From the NCBI GenBank assembly GCA_020081605.1, contig JAHREC010000009.1:62001-126000 (forward strand): a stretch of DNA of 64,000 nt. The letters run 5' to 3'. A program made the translations under genes and the position numbers. Under the pieces are notes generated by a model that saw only the letters and a program-made list of their open reading frames with translations, did not search any database and was not told where the DNA came from. Numbering within the stretch: the first letter of the stretch is position 1; each line of letters begins with the position of its first letter. The stretch is from Albifimbria verrucaria (taxonomy: Eukaryota > Ascomycota > Sordariomycetes > Hypocreales > Stachybotryaceae). This document shows, one piece after another, positions 33,507-44,598 of the stretch.

Positions 33507-34545
33507 ATGTTGACATCCTGGGTTTTCAAGAGCCTCCTCGAGCAACTTCACACCGTCCTAGTAGAGCTTTGCCCCGCCGAGTCGACCAAGTCCATCTCTG
33601 ACATCGAATTCATCATAAGGCAAGACCTGGAGACCAAATGGAAATGGAACAACACAGTGCTTATTGCCATAGAGCGCTGCGTTCACGACATGGTTGAGAA
33701 GCGTGCCCATGTAAGCTGCGAGCTGCCTGCCATGTGTGCATGAGACGGCCAGTTAACCTACGGCGAGCTGCAGGATCTGTCTATGGAGCTGATTTGGAAG
33801 CTACTCGACCTTGCATTGCACCCTGGGTGCTTGGTGCCGCTTTATTTCGAAAAGTCAGAGTGGACTGTTGTTACATTGTTGGCCGTGTGCAAAGCAGGTT
33901 GCGCATTTATTCTCCTGGGCCAATCACAGCCAGAGCAGCGGCTTCACGGGATCATTGAGCAAGTAAAGCCAAGCGTCGTCCTGTCCTCCTTTGCATGTCA
34001 ATCACTCAGCACTCGCCTGTTCCACAACATCATTGTAATAATATCAGACTTGATCAAAGAGCTTAGCACGATGCCTCGTGGTTTGCTGCCCCAAGCCAAT
34101 CCTGAATCTACCTTGAATATGGTGTTCACCTCCAGGAGCACTGGAAAGCCACAAGGAACTTTTATCAGTCACAGTGACCTCACATCGGCTATATCTTATC
34201 AGATGGAGCAGTGCAACTATGGTAACGACTCCCGTGTTTTTGAGTTTGCCTCCTACAGCTTCGATATGGCTGTCTTTGTTATATCCTTTACGCTTGCTTC
34301 TGGCAGCTGCGTCTATATTTCCAACGAGGACGACGGAAAAATTGATTTGGCAAAGAGCATCAATGACCCGAGGGCGGATACCCTAGTCCTCACACCATCT
34401 CCCTCCCCGAGCTCTAAACCTCAGTGATGTTCCTCGAGTCAAGTCCATCATGTGGAGCGGAGAGGAGCTACATGTCGCCGACGTCGAACCGTGGTGGCGA
34501 AAGAGGAAGATTCGACTAATCAATCAATGGCTACGGACAGGCTAA
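33507..34545 (+). pseudogene. Non-ribosomal peptide synthetase relic: end of a condensation domain and half an adenylation domain
   Basis: Adenylation domains select and activate amino acids as acyl-AMP. The relic opens with LLEQLHTVLVELCP, the usual end of a preceding condensation domain. Adenylation cores follow: A1 DGQLTYGELQDLS, A2 VVTLLAVCKAGCAFILL, A3 LNMVFTSRSTGKPQGTFISH and A4 FEFASYSFDMAVFV. After a frame change near 34405 it reads NLSDVPRVKSIMWSGEELH and RLINQW, just before where A5 (NxYGPTE) should be, then stops. In front of A1 the codon at 33741-33743 is TGA where A-domains have Trp (CAWDG). Everything after A5, the carrier domain and termination modules are missing. Confidence 0.85.
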
Positions 34546-34627
34546 CAGGTCCAGTTAGAGATCTCTATTAACTGCCGCAGCAAGGCGAGTGAGAAATTGG
34601 GGCCTAAGCTTATTAAATAATACTATA

Positions 34628-34674
34628 ATAGGAGTTTATAATTGCCATCCTCACTCTATATATAAATACTAAAT
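34628..34674. repeat. Dispersed repeat, copy 1 (about 47 bp)
   Basis: This segment, centred on CTCTATATATAAATACTA, recurs at about 37650-37696 in the same orientation. The five differences are all transitions (C/T or G/A), as RIP or deamination would give. The two copies bracket the F-box gene and about 3 kb of sequence. Confidence 0.6.
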
Positions 34675-34680
34675 GAACCA

Positions 34681-35948
34681 TTGTGGGTATCGGCTCGGCG
34701 AAATAATCTCGCAAATTGCCCATTTTACCAGTTACCAGAGGAGCTCGTCCTGCAAATTCTGGGCAGCTTAGACGACGTTTCCAAGGTCATGGCTATGCGT
34801 ATTTGTGGAGTCTTGATGAGAATTATGTTTGACTCAACTTTGCTTTCACATCCACTTGAACACAAGCATCCGCACGACATCGAAATCTGGCGGCCATTTG
34901 AACAGCCAGCATGCTTTATGGCCCCGAGGGCATTTACACGAAGCGCTCTTTGCGTCAAGAAATTGATCGGCTGCTGGATATATCCATATTCTGTGATCCT
35001 TGCCGTCAATTCCGAGAGGATGGAATATACAAGAGGGCTATACAGGCACTGCAAGAAACACTTTGGTGCTTCTATTGCAACAAGGCTCACCGACGTCACC
35101 TCTTCTCTCCGAAACAGCGGGATGCATCCCTAAAAACACGCGTCTGTGTTTTAGCTGAAGGTAAGGCACCATTCTACTCCCATCGACCTATAGGATGGCA
35201 ATCTGTTCAAGATACTCTGTCACCAATGAACAGCACTCTCGACATCCTGACCATGACCCCCTTGGTACATTCGCTGGGAGGATGCAATCACGAATAATAG
35301 AGATCATGGTTATGAAAGGCCCCAGCTGCATATTTCGATACCAAAGCCGCAATCCTTCCTCAGACCATCCTTGTCCTCTAAGACAAGGAGTATATTGTTC
35401 CATCTGCTCCACGGGGCTCTCGTGACCCAAAATAAGCTACAGGAGCAGTTGAGGCAAATGCAGACGTGCCGGACACTATGGTCTGTCCACACGTCAAGGC
35501 ATGTGACGGACAACTGCTATTACCTTTCGGCCCCAATGTTTGCGCGTGCTTCAACAGCCCACGATGGACCCCCACAGTTGTCGTTCATCAGAGTAGTGTT
35601 GCCGCTGTGACAGAGCAAGCAAGCCAGGCACACCCACATGCCTTATGATTCGATATACAGTCTGTGTCACGAATACAGGTGCGTCATTTGCAAAACCAGT
35701 TATACGTGGGAACGCTACAAGTCGACTATTTATCCTGAAATTAATATGTTGAGCGGATTCTATGATCTAGGAGTGCCCAAGAAGTCTTCTTTCACTCTAC
35801 ATATTGGCTATTCAATATCCACCCGGAGTCCTGGGGTATGCTGGATGACAAGGAGTTGCGGCATGTTGGGTGGTGTGACGATATAAACTGCGCGTCCCGT
35901 TGGAGGTGGGCAAGACTATCAAGGCTACTAATTGGTCCGTAAGAATAG
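34681..35948 (+). CDS. F-box protein of a cysteine-rich fungal family, frame broken
   Basis: The F-box reads FYQLPEELVLQILGSLDDVS and continues DSTLLSHPLEHKHPHD. After one missing base in the C run at 34921-34924 it reads GIYTKRSLRQEIDRLLD, FCDPCRQFREDGIYKRAIQA, WCFYCNKAHRRHLFSPKQR and TRVCVLAEGKAPF. Later frames give RHPDHDPLGTFAGRM, CPHVKACDGQLLLPFGP, CACFNSPRWTPTVVVHQ, CVICKTSYTWERYKS and, at the end, WLFNIHPESWGMLDDKELRH then SRWRWARLSRLL. This order (F-box, paired cysteines, ICKTSYxWERxKS, RWRWxRLxRL) is a known fungal family of uncharacterised F-box proteins. At least four frame changes are present, so it may be decaying rather than only misread. Confidence 0.65.
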
Positions 35949-38087
35949 TGTATTTGCCTCTCTACATCATGGGGAGTAAACCAATCACAGACTATGAATA
36001 GCTTTTGAAGATACTGTGCATTTTATTGAAAGCCTCCCTCAAATAGTATCTTGACTTGCTGCATTGGTTAGGTGGAAGCTAGATTCACAGTTACAGCGCA
36101 AGGTTACAGTTGGGCATGCCGGGTGTCCACCCGAAAGCACCTTCATCTCGCACAATGCCAGCCTTGACGACGACATCATTCGTACCACGTAGGACCGCGG
36201 CGTGGAAATTGTGCGCAATTCGCCAAATGGGTTTCATTTCAGGGCGAGCTGGCGTTGTATTTGCCCGTTTGGGAATGGGACGGCTTGCAGAACACAATCT
36301 ACATGGCATTTGACATTTCGGGAGTGAACTTAGAAAGCAAGAAGAACTTTCCAGCCCAGAGATAGGAAGATTCTTCTTAACAATTATGTAAATATGCTGA
36401 GTGAATGAACTATTAAGTCATTTTCAGAGCTCACGGTCTTTTAGCCATTCCACGTAGTTGAGATTGTTAGTGCCCCACCCCCGGCTCTTCTTATCCCTCG
36501 AACGGACTGGAAAGATTGGAAGTAGTCTCCAGAATGCATATCTATATATTCTAATAAAATATATCCAGTCCAAAACTTGTCTCCACCACCAAATTCCTTA
36601 GATTAAGATCCGATACCTAGGGCTCAACCTAGGCTATCATAAAGCAATACTTATCATTCTGGTGAAGCGTACTTAATACTCCTGGTTAAATGATGAGCTT
36701 CTCATACAAATGATGTTCTGACTCGCGGCATTGACTACTTGCAACTCGGGTTCGCATTCATAGTACAAACCCGGGAGAGACGGTTAATCTCAGGTGACTG
36801 AGTTTTACTGTTTTAGTGATATAAGCCTACCAAAACAATACAAAGATAGAACAAAATGAGTTTTAACGCAATAATGCCATTTTGGCACGACTGAAGTACA
36901 ACCTGGTATTCTGTAGTTTCTCATCACTGTCCATGATATACGCACCTGGTACGTACATCAACCGCAACGACGACAGTCCTCACCGACCTCTACTGATGGG
37001 GAAAGAACGGGCTACGTCCTGGATGTCGTCAGTGGTCGTCATTTCGTACTTTTCCTCCTTGTCTACAATAAACAAATACCCTTTCATACAGATTCTCAAG
37101 CCCTCTCATTTTCGAGAACGTTGCTTGTCCTGTCTTGACAGCCCGCCTACTACCTCTGCCCACCTCCCTACCTACTTACGTGCATACTCTCTGCTACAAA
37201 ATGGAAGTGCACGAGTACAACTGGTCGACATGGGTGAGGCCAGTCCTCACAATAGTAACCTCCCTCGCTGCATTTAGCTGGTCCCGGACAACCCGAAGTT
37301 CCTCCCCGAGAGATTGAAGTTCTTGCCAGAGAGGGGCCGGATCCTGGGCAGGGTGGGGGAGGAGGGATAGCGGCAGTTGCTGCGGTGATGGCGATAGAGG
37401 CAGCGTAACCCCTTGTAGATGTGTTAATCTTAGTAGAAACCCCTCGATGGCTTTCGTGGCTGCGGTTTCAAGGCTCTCGACTTTTTAGCAACTTTTTCAA
37501 GTTTCACCACGCCTTCCTTCAAGCTCACCCTGTCCATTCAAGAGTGATCAGCCTACAATGTCTCATGTCACCAGATTCCGATGGAGATGGAGAGGTACTT
37601 AAGCAGGTAAGGCTACGTCCGAGCAGTTTGCTAAGATGGCCACAGCTAAATAGGAGTTCATAATTGCTATTCTCGCTCTATATATAAATACTAGATGCTA
37701 ATTTAATCTTCTATGTCGAGGAGACCCCTCGTCCGCTCCCGTGTCGAGTCTATCGCGTAACAACTCATAATCATAAGATCCCGAAACGATGTTGCTGTGC
37801 GAACTATCTACAATGACAAGGCAAAAGTTCCGCATGTCTAGCGTATATATCTCTGTCAGAAGTCTGCCAAATACTTAACAATAGATAACTAAAATTTAAT
37901 AAATTTATAAGAATATAAGAATAAATAAATAAATTAATATATATTTATTATAATGTCTTATACATAAACCCCTTCAGATGAATGGACATCGCGCAGCAGG
38001 CGAAACCTTTCCTATCCAAACGTAGGAATGCATCAGATCCCAGTACTCGGCCATTTTCAACGAAGGGCTTCACGGACATTGACGGCC
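35949..38087. other. Intergenic, no secure gene
   Basis: A 67- to 72-codon frame occurs at 36091-36313 on both strands; the minus reading contains KPIWRIAHNFHAAVLRGTND, which looks protein-like, but I cannot assign it. At 37201-37317 the plus strand reads MEVHEYNWSTWVRPVLTIVT, also unassigned. The second copy of a 47-bp repeat lies at about 37650-37696 and a short AT-rich patch at 37880-37970. Confidence 0.4.
37650..37696. repeat. Dispersed repeat, copy 2 (about 47 bp)
   Basis: Direct repeat of 34628-34674, differing only by transitions. The flanks beyond the repeat are not clearly similar, so the parent element cannot be named. Confidence 0.6.
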
Positions 38088-38711
38088 TTAATGCTTGCCA
38101 TGATTAGAAATGAGCCAATGTTCTCCCATCGGCGCCCCAAATACGACAGTTGCTGCCGCAGGAGGCACAGAAGAAGAAGGCCTGTGTGTAATTATGTCTA
38201 TCTCATCATCCACGGGTGAAATGTCGGGTGTACTGGGTTCAAACACCGGGTCACCCTCAAGAAACCAACGATATTCGTCGGTACCTGCATAGCGTTCCTC
38301 CACCGTCATACATGTGCACCCTTGCAGTATTTCTGCTGCGCATGTTCGCGAGTTTTCAGGAGCTTGGCACCGTGTGTCATGACAAAGCACATCGGAGGGA
38401 TTTCGGCAGCATTTACAACCCGCCAGAATAACTGATAGACCATTCGCATCGACGGTTGGATCTTCGTTATTGCAAAAGAATTGTGTTGCATCGATCCATC
38501 TGTATCTTTGGCAATTTGGGTCTTCACAATTTGGCTTTGGCAAGACTGGACATTGTTGCATGTCAGCTAATCGAACTGCTGTCGAGGCAGCACTGGTGTC
38601 ATTTGCGTTTTGTTGGGCCGAGAGCTGGGTTGTGAGGGTGATAAAGGCAAAGGCAATGGTCAGCCTTAATGTCGGACAATGGTATGATAAGGCGCCGAGT
38701 CGGCTGAGCAT
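38088..38711 (-). CDS. Cysteine-rich secreted protein
   Basis: A single intact exon of 207 residues from ATG at 38711. The N-terminus has a hydrophobic segment (LTIAFAFITLTTQLSA) that fits a signal peptide with a long n-region. The mature part contains two cysteine units: CPVLPKPNCEDPNCQRYRW to LAGCKCCRNP, and LCHDTRCQAPENSRTCAAE to LQGCTCM. The C-terminal third is acidic and Ser/Pro-rich without cysteines. Unit architecture (C-x-D-x-x-C ... C ... GCxC) resembles that of the 16.6-18.5 kb protein, suggesting a shared ancestry or a common fold. Function is unknown. Confidence 0.65.
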   Translation of the reverse strand: MLSRLGALSYHCPTLRLTIAFAFITLTTQLSAQQNANDTSAASTAVRLADMQQCPVLPKPNCEDPNCQRYRWIDATQFFCNNEDPTVDANGLSVILAGCKCCRNPSDVLCHDTRCQAPENSRTCAAEILQGCTCMTVEERYAGTDEYRWFLEGDPVFEPSTPDISPVDDEIDIITHRPSSSVPPAAATVVFGAPMGEHWLISNHGKH

Positions 38712-39109
38712 GGTGCGTTGAGCGTGTTTGTGGATTTTGTTGTATAGGGGAGGATAGTTGTTTTCGGCGGGGACTGTCAGCAGAGATTGGAGATGTTGGC
38801 TGCTGATTCTCGTTGCCCACAGCGTCTGATCTCAGACCTGTTCCGCACGTGACCAATCAGACCCACAAGTGAGCGCTGTTATGCCAGTTCAAGCGTTGAG
38901 TGTCAAGATCTACTACTATAAATATAATCCCTATACAGAAGAAACTTTGCCTGGACCAACACTTATAGGAGATAAAGCTGAGCCATTCAATAATAAAAGA
39001 ATTTCTCTGCCCCTTGCCAGATATACCTAAAGTTAAGCAGGCTATGCAATTCTTGCACGTCGCTCGTTGTTGGTTGGTGGTCGTATCCCTTCTGGTTGAA
39101 GAGATTCCC
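38712..39109. other. Intergenic, no gene seen
   Basis: Promoter region of the cysteine-rich gene and unremarkable sequence up to the AT-rich block. Confidence 0.45.
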
Positions 39110-40270
39110 TATTTACGTTACCTAAGTTTATTTTAACTTAAAATAATATATATTTTATTATTAATTAAGGTAAGTTACTCTCTAAGAAACTTAATTAAAG
39201 AATAGCTTAATAATTATATATTATTAATAGCTAATAATCTTCTAATTAATAACTAGAAGAAGACTTTTATTTATATATTATTATTTTTACTCTTAGAGAA
39301 TAATAAAATATTATATTCCTTTACTTTAATATTAATTTTAGAAATATTATTATTTATTATTTCTATTTTTAATAATTATTTTCTTAATTTATACTTTTAA
39401 ATTTTATTATAGTTTTTATTATATTATTATATTAATTATATTAATTATTTTTATATAATATTCTTTTATTATTATTTATTAATTTAATATTATATATAAA
39501 TTTTTTATATTTTAGTTTTATTATTTTATAATATATATTAATTAAATCTTTTATTATAAATAGAGAACTCCCTTCTATAAGATTCTTTATAATATAAGCT
39601 TCTATATTATCTATAGTTAATTAGAGAGTAAGGTATATAGTCCTTAATTATTCTATAGATATTAAATTAATTTATTCTAGTATATTTTAGGTATTATATT
39701 AATATAGATTATAATAAATCTTTATTTTTATACTTTATTTATATTATTTTAAAAGTAAGTAGATTATAGACTTTTTATTTTTAAAAAATATATTTTATAA
39801 AAGAATATTATTAAGAGTTTTAAAATAATAAAAATAAAAAAATAATATTTATATTTATTTAAAATTAATAATATATACTAATAATATAGTATTATTTAAT
39901 AATTTTAATTATATATTTAAAATTATTATATATAAACTATTTTTTAAATAATTTATATAAAATATAATTAAAAGTTTATATATTATTAAACGCTTGAATT
40001 TTTTAATTAATTATTTAAACATATATATATATATATAATAATTATATAATTATATATTTTATTTATATTTTATTTATTTAATCAAATCCGTTTTTAAGAA
40101 TATTATATATAGCTATAATAAATATAGTAATAGATATTTATAATACTCTTAGAACCTATTTATATACATTTAAACTTGAGAGCTAATAACCCCACCTGGA
40201 GAAACTGCGAGTATAAAATCTTAATCTAATATCTATATTAGCCTAATTATATTAAAGCTACGTTAAATAA
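39110..40270. repeat. Long AT-rich degenerate repeat
   Basis: More than 1 kb is almost exclusively A/T and has no coding potential. Its first 200 bases share ordered blocks with the 3.3-kb block and with the reverse complement of the 8.4-8.8 kb block (TTAATTAAAG, AGCTTAATAA, TATTATTAATAGCTAATA, AATAACTAGAAGAAGAC-like), so all three belong to one element family degraded by RIP. Confidence 0.65.
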
Positions 40271-41785
40271 CTATTGGACGAATGTATAATATTTCTCGAT
40301 AACGCCTATGCCTAGTCTTTTAATCCCGTTCTTGATTCTAATATGTGGTTTTCGGCCCTGTTGGACCAGAAACGTCCTTTGCAAGTAGGCGAATCAATCG
40401 AGGAATCGCGGGCCCGGCCAACAAGAAGTCTACTAAAGAGATGGGCGAGTCTTCGTTTAACCTTTGGTGCGGGCTTCTATGAGCTAAAGATCCAATAATG
40501 CCTTTAGTGCAATACTGGATCAGAGTGTTCCTTTGTAGCGACCCTCCTCTTGCTAATCCCAGATCTAGCTTACGGGTTATACCCCATATACTAACTAGTC
40601 AGACAATATCCTGAACTAAGATCAACCTCCTGTATTTCATACCTACTCCAATGTAATTAATGTCTCGATTTCCTTATTATCATTACCTTAGTTTCAGTGT
40701 TTGCCATCTCCATTTTGCTCCTGTATTATTAGGAATTCGAGCCATCCTAAACTCCCAAGAAATTGTCTCGACAAGCCAACGGACTGGTTATTCTATAGCA
40801 GACAGTTCCTTTAGTCTTGATTATAACTTACTCTTACTCCCGCCAACGATGATGCTGTTTATATAATATTTGTAGGAGAAACAGGCTTGGGAGGCGCTCT
40901 CCCTTGAGGAGGCCAAAGGTGCCGGATAAACTCAGCGCGATCGCCGTACAATTTGGGTCTTCAATATACGGATACAACACCGTTTTAGCGGTTTAGCCTT
41001 TTGAGGCCGGTAAGGTCCAGATTAAGTACCAAACTGATATAGTGGCCAATTAGAACCAGATGAAAACTAGATACATGGAAGGCCTAGTACATGAGCCGAG
41101 GATAGATATATCGGCATTCCCTGCGTTATATATAGCTTTATCGCGATAATTATTATCAGTGTAAGGTTTAGGAAGGTACTTTACATACCGACGTATGAAT
41201 AAGACGTTGTGGGTCCGCTATGTAGTTTAGGTCTTACTGGCCTTGAGGGGAGGTGACAGCTCTGAATTCACCGAGCTGACAGGCTCTATAAGGTGTGAAA
41301 TAAGATAATATATATGCATTGCGGTTATCTCTAGGGACCTTAGGTATAAATCCTAGCCTTGCCATAATCTGACCTGCTTGGTGGTGTAAGTAGACGGCAA
41401 ACGCCTAATATAATAAAGTGTCTACTGGGAGACCTCTCTTTACTTATGGCATGGCCTGGCTCAAGTAAGTTATTGGTTAGCATCTTCATGTATGGGTAAG
41501 ATTTCCCGCACGACAGAACGATTTTTAATTCCTGCTTATTAGGCCCAGCTATTTGGCGCCACGGTCACGAATCACATTGCTCCATCGATACACCTCTCGG
41601 ACAATAGTAGGCCATGAGAAATATCGGGTCGTTCGGAAACACTAACTCCATTAGGACGATAGAGATTCAGATATCGCCGGAGTTATTAAAGGTACTACCA
41701 TGGCACTTGAATGGAATTCTTCGCTTATACATAATGCATAGCTGGCATTCCTAAATACACTATAGTAAGCTATCAATACCACAAT
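40271..41785. other. Intergenic, no gene seen
   Basis: About 1.5 kb with normal composition but no recognisable protein, RNA or repeat. The last 50 bases precede the AA9 gene. Confidence 0.5.
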
Positions 41786-42826
41786 ATGAGAAATCTTTAT
41801 GCTACGCTGCTGGGACTGGTGCTTGCTCCAGGTGCCGTTGGACACAGTGAGTATTTCCTTTTAAAGAGCATAGTATTGAATAATCAACTGCTAGAACTTC
41901 TCAGATATCCACGGGATTCTTCTTATTAACGATACCGAGACGCCAGAATGGAAATATGTCCTGTAAGACACGCTGCAACCTAACCAATGCAGCGTCCACG
42001 CTGATATCTTGCAGCGATGTTGCCTCCATGTTCGCAATCGGCCCGGATCAATACCCCCGGATATCAGGGTTACAAACTTGACCCCATTATCGGAGCATCA
42101 AACCCAAACATCACATGCGGCAGGGCAGCGTTCGTTTCAGCACCGCGAACCGAGACGGCGGACGTGCTGGCCGGCTCCCAGGTTGGCTTTCGAGTCTCTG
42201 CCGACGGTAATGGTAATAGAAACTCAACTAATTCTAATTACCCGAGCTTCTGGCATCCGGGTCCCGCGCATATTTACCTTTCACGCGCTCCGAACGACGA
42301 CCTCCAGAATTACAAGGGCGATGGCGACTGGTTCAAGATTGCGTACTCAGGTCCCTCGGATGATCGGCACTGGTCCCTTTGGCCGAATGTGTCCGATGTA
42401 CGTCTCCCTCCTGGTGTTGGATTAGAAAATCATGTCGGTTATTAACAGTATGGCTCAACTTGTGATATAGTTCAATTTCACTATTCCAAGAAATACACCA
42501 CCGGGTAAATTCTTACTACGCATAGAAAACTTCATGCCCACGGCACATACTGGCTACCTACAATTTTACGTTAACTGCGCGTTTGTTAATATCATTGGCC
42601 CCGGTGGCGGTACCCCGACAGAGTTTGTGAAGTTTCAGGCACATACCAGGACGAAGATCCAGGTAAATAACATGCCGAGTTGCATATAGTAATTGATTTG
42701 CTAAAATATTGGCCTCTAGGGTTTCTTGTGCCCCCAAACCAGGACTTGATGGGTGGACCCGTGAAAGAGAAGGATATGAAATTGATGGATTATAAACCAC
42801 CCGGTCCCGCTGTATGGAGTGGATGA
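41786..42826 (+). CDS. AA9 lytic polysaccharide monooxygenase
   Basis: AA9 enzymes are secreted copper enzymes that cleave cellulose and related glucans oxidatively. The signal peptide MRNLYATLLGLVLAPGAVG is followed by His1 of the copper histidine brace; a phase-1 intron (41847-41904) lies right after that codon. NIHGILLINDTETPEWKYV, DVASMFAIGPDQYPRISG, SNPNITCGRAAF, SFWHPGPAHIYLSRAPN (second copper His), GDGDWFKIA, TPPGKFLLRIENFMP and LQFYVNC (Gln and axial Tyr) follow, and the end YKPPGPAVWSG is diagnostic. Other introns are 41963-42014, 42398-42470 and 42663-42719. A frame change lies near 42070, and one base is missing at 42638-42639 (G run). The second-sphere His of the usual IEHxxLH is replaced or shifted (ENFMPTAH). 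Confidence 0.82.
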
Positions 42827-43934
42827 GTAGGAACATACTACTAAGATTCTTCAGAGGCTGCATCATAGTTATATACTATATTAAAGCATAGCGAAGAGCA
42901 GAGAACTTATACTTAGCATAATGTAGTGCATAAAGATTAATGCTATGATTTGAAGTGGTTATTGGTTTATATAGGGAGTGATATTATTATTATGAATTAT
43001 AACTTGGCATTAGAGAGGCTTTTAATAACCCAGCTATTATAAGTATAGGTTATTATAGCAGTAAATAAAATTGGAAGATATTAAAACATAAGCTGTTAAA
43101 ATATTATTTAAACTTAATAAAATATACATAGAATATTAAATAATAATTAAATGCGGATCATCCGGGATCTGGTCCTGGCAAGCCACCTCGAGATTTACTG
43201 GGATGACATCATATATCCTGGGGTTTGTGGTTGTGTTATTCGACGGACTAATTCCTTATATCCTCAGGCCCCTTGCACGAGAAGAGTGGATGCTGATTGG
43301 TAAATGCTGTGTGTCGACGCTCATTGAATGTGAAGCGGTCGTAGTGCAGGTTTATAACATCCCGACACTCTCAGTCGAACATCCAATATTCTTTAGAGTA
43401 TAACGTGGTTAATAGTTCCAAGATACCTCCTTGATTTTATCGAACAGTAGGCTCAGGCGGCGTCCGTAAGTTTGAGATACGACCAACAAAATGTAAAAAT
43501 ATTATTCGAAATGTATGAGCTCCCTCACCAGAACGATCAGGCTTTTACAGTATATACAACCTTGGAGTCAGGCTAGGATCCAGTACCGCAATAGTTTGGG
43601 CTATGATAGTCATGTATGTTATTGCTTTGGGATACTATAATAGCAGTCGAAAGATTCACAGATTATTTATTCAACATGGATCTAGTTCGGAAACCCGGAT
43701 AAAAGCTCATGGTATTTTCCGGGATTCGTTGAATCGTAAATCTGGAGCGCATACGATACTTGCTAAAATATCACAAAATCTTAGTTAAAGTCAGCCTTAA
43801 ATCTTCCCTGTTACTTCGTGTACGACTCAAACCTCCCTGCTCTTAATAGCATGACCTTCCATGCAAGGTCAAAAGTCTCCACCCTTTGGAACCACATCCC
43901 ATTGCCGCCCATCTAGCACTTATATATAGATAAC
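42827..43934. other. Intergenic, AT-rich in part, no gene seen
   Basis: AT-rich from about 42990 to 43150. Short frames at 43203-43403 and 43603-43788 show no recognisable motif. Confidence 0.45.
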
Positions 43935-44598
43935 TTAGGGCAGTCTGGGAACCTCTCCCTTCTTTCGAGCCTCATGCAGAGCAGCCTCATAGTCAGCAAC
44001 AGCTCTCTGATATTCATGAGCCAACGTTTCATCCTCATCATTCCTTGCCTCAACAGTAGCGGCAGAGCGACGTCCCCTGTATCTGCGAACAGCACGGTAG
44101 TAGACATCAGCCAAGCCTCGGCACAGACTTCCGGAGCCCGAAATGTCACACTGATAGTATAAACTGGCGAAATGTCAGCCTCTGTGCTTATTTCACCAGA
44201 CAGTTTGCGTTATTGTATCCTGTTATTAAAAAAGCCTTTGACAAATATACTTACTCGGAGCGAAAGTTATTATCAATCCTCAACTTGTTACTGTCGGTAA
44301 ATCTCAACTGCTTCTTGTAGTTGCGGTAGCCAAAATCTAGTCGGTTGCAGGCAGGCTTAAATGGGTAGCCATATGGGTTGTCAGGTGACCAAGAGCAGTC
44401 GTCCGAGAACCAGTCCAGGTAGTAGGGATCACGGGCATTGCGGCGACGAATAAAGTCAGGCAAGGCGAGACTGAAGAGTAGCTCATCTGTAACGGTATAC
44501 AAACTCTGTCGAGTTTCTATTTGTGTATTACTGTCGTCAGGAGTAGCGAGAGCCAGAACCGCCGGAAGGACGGAGAAAAGGATGGAGTTTAACTTCAT
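43935..44598 (-). CDS. Secreted phospholipase A2-like protein (prokaryotic/fungal PLA2 type) with catalytic His replaced
   Basis: Exons 44598-44255 and 44163-43935 encode 190 residues without frame damage. The signal peptide MKLNSILFSVLPAVLALA is followed by LYTVTDELLFSLALPDFIRR, WFSDDCSWSPDNPYGYPFKP and the active-site block ACNRLDFGYRNYKKQLRF. Fungal and bacterial sPLA2s of this type have CxRHDFGYRNY, where His is the base and Asp orients it; here CTA (Leu) stands in place of His. The second exon continues DLYYQCDISGSGSLCRGLAD and VYYRAVRRYRG, a good match to the family, then an acidic helical tail. The fold and cysteines are kept, so the product may be a non-catalytic lipid-binding or decoy protein. 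A base error is possible, but two bases differ from either His codon. Confidence 0.8.
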
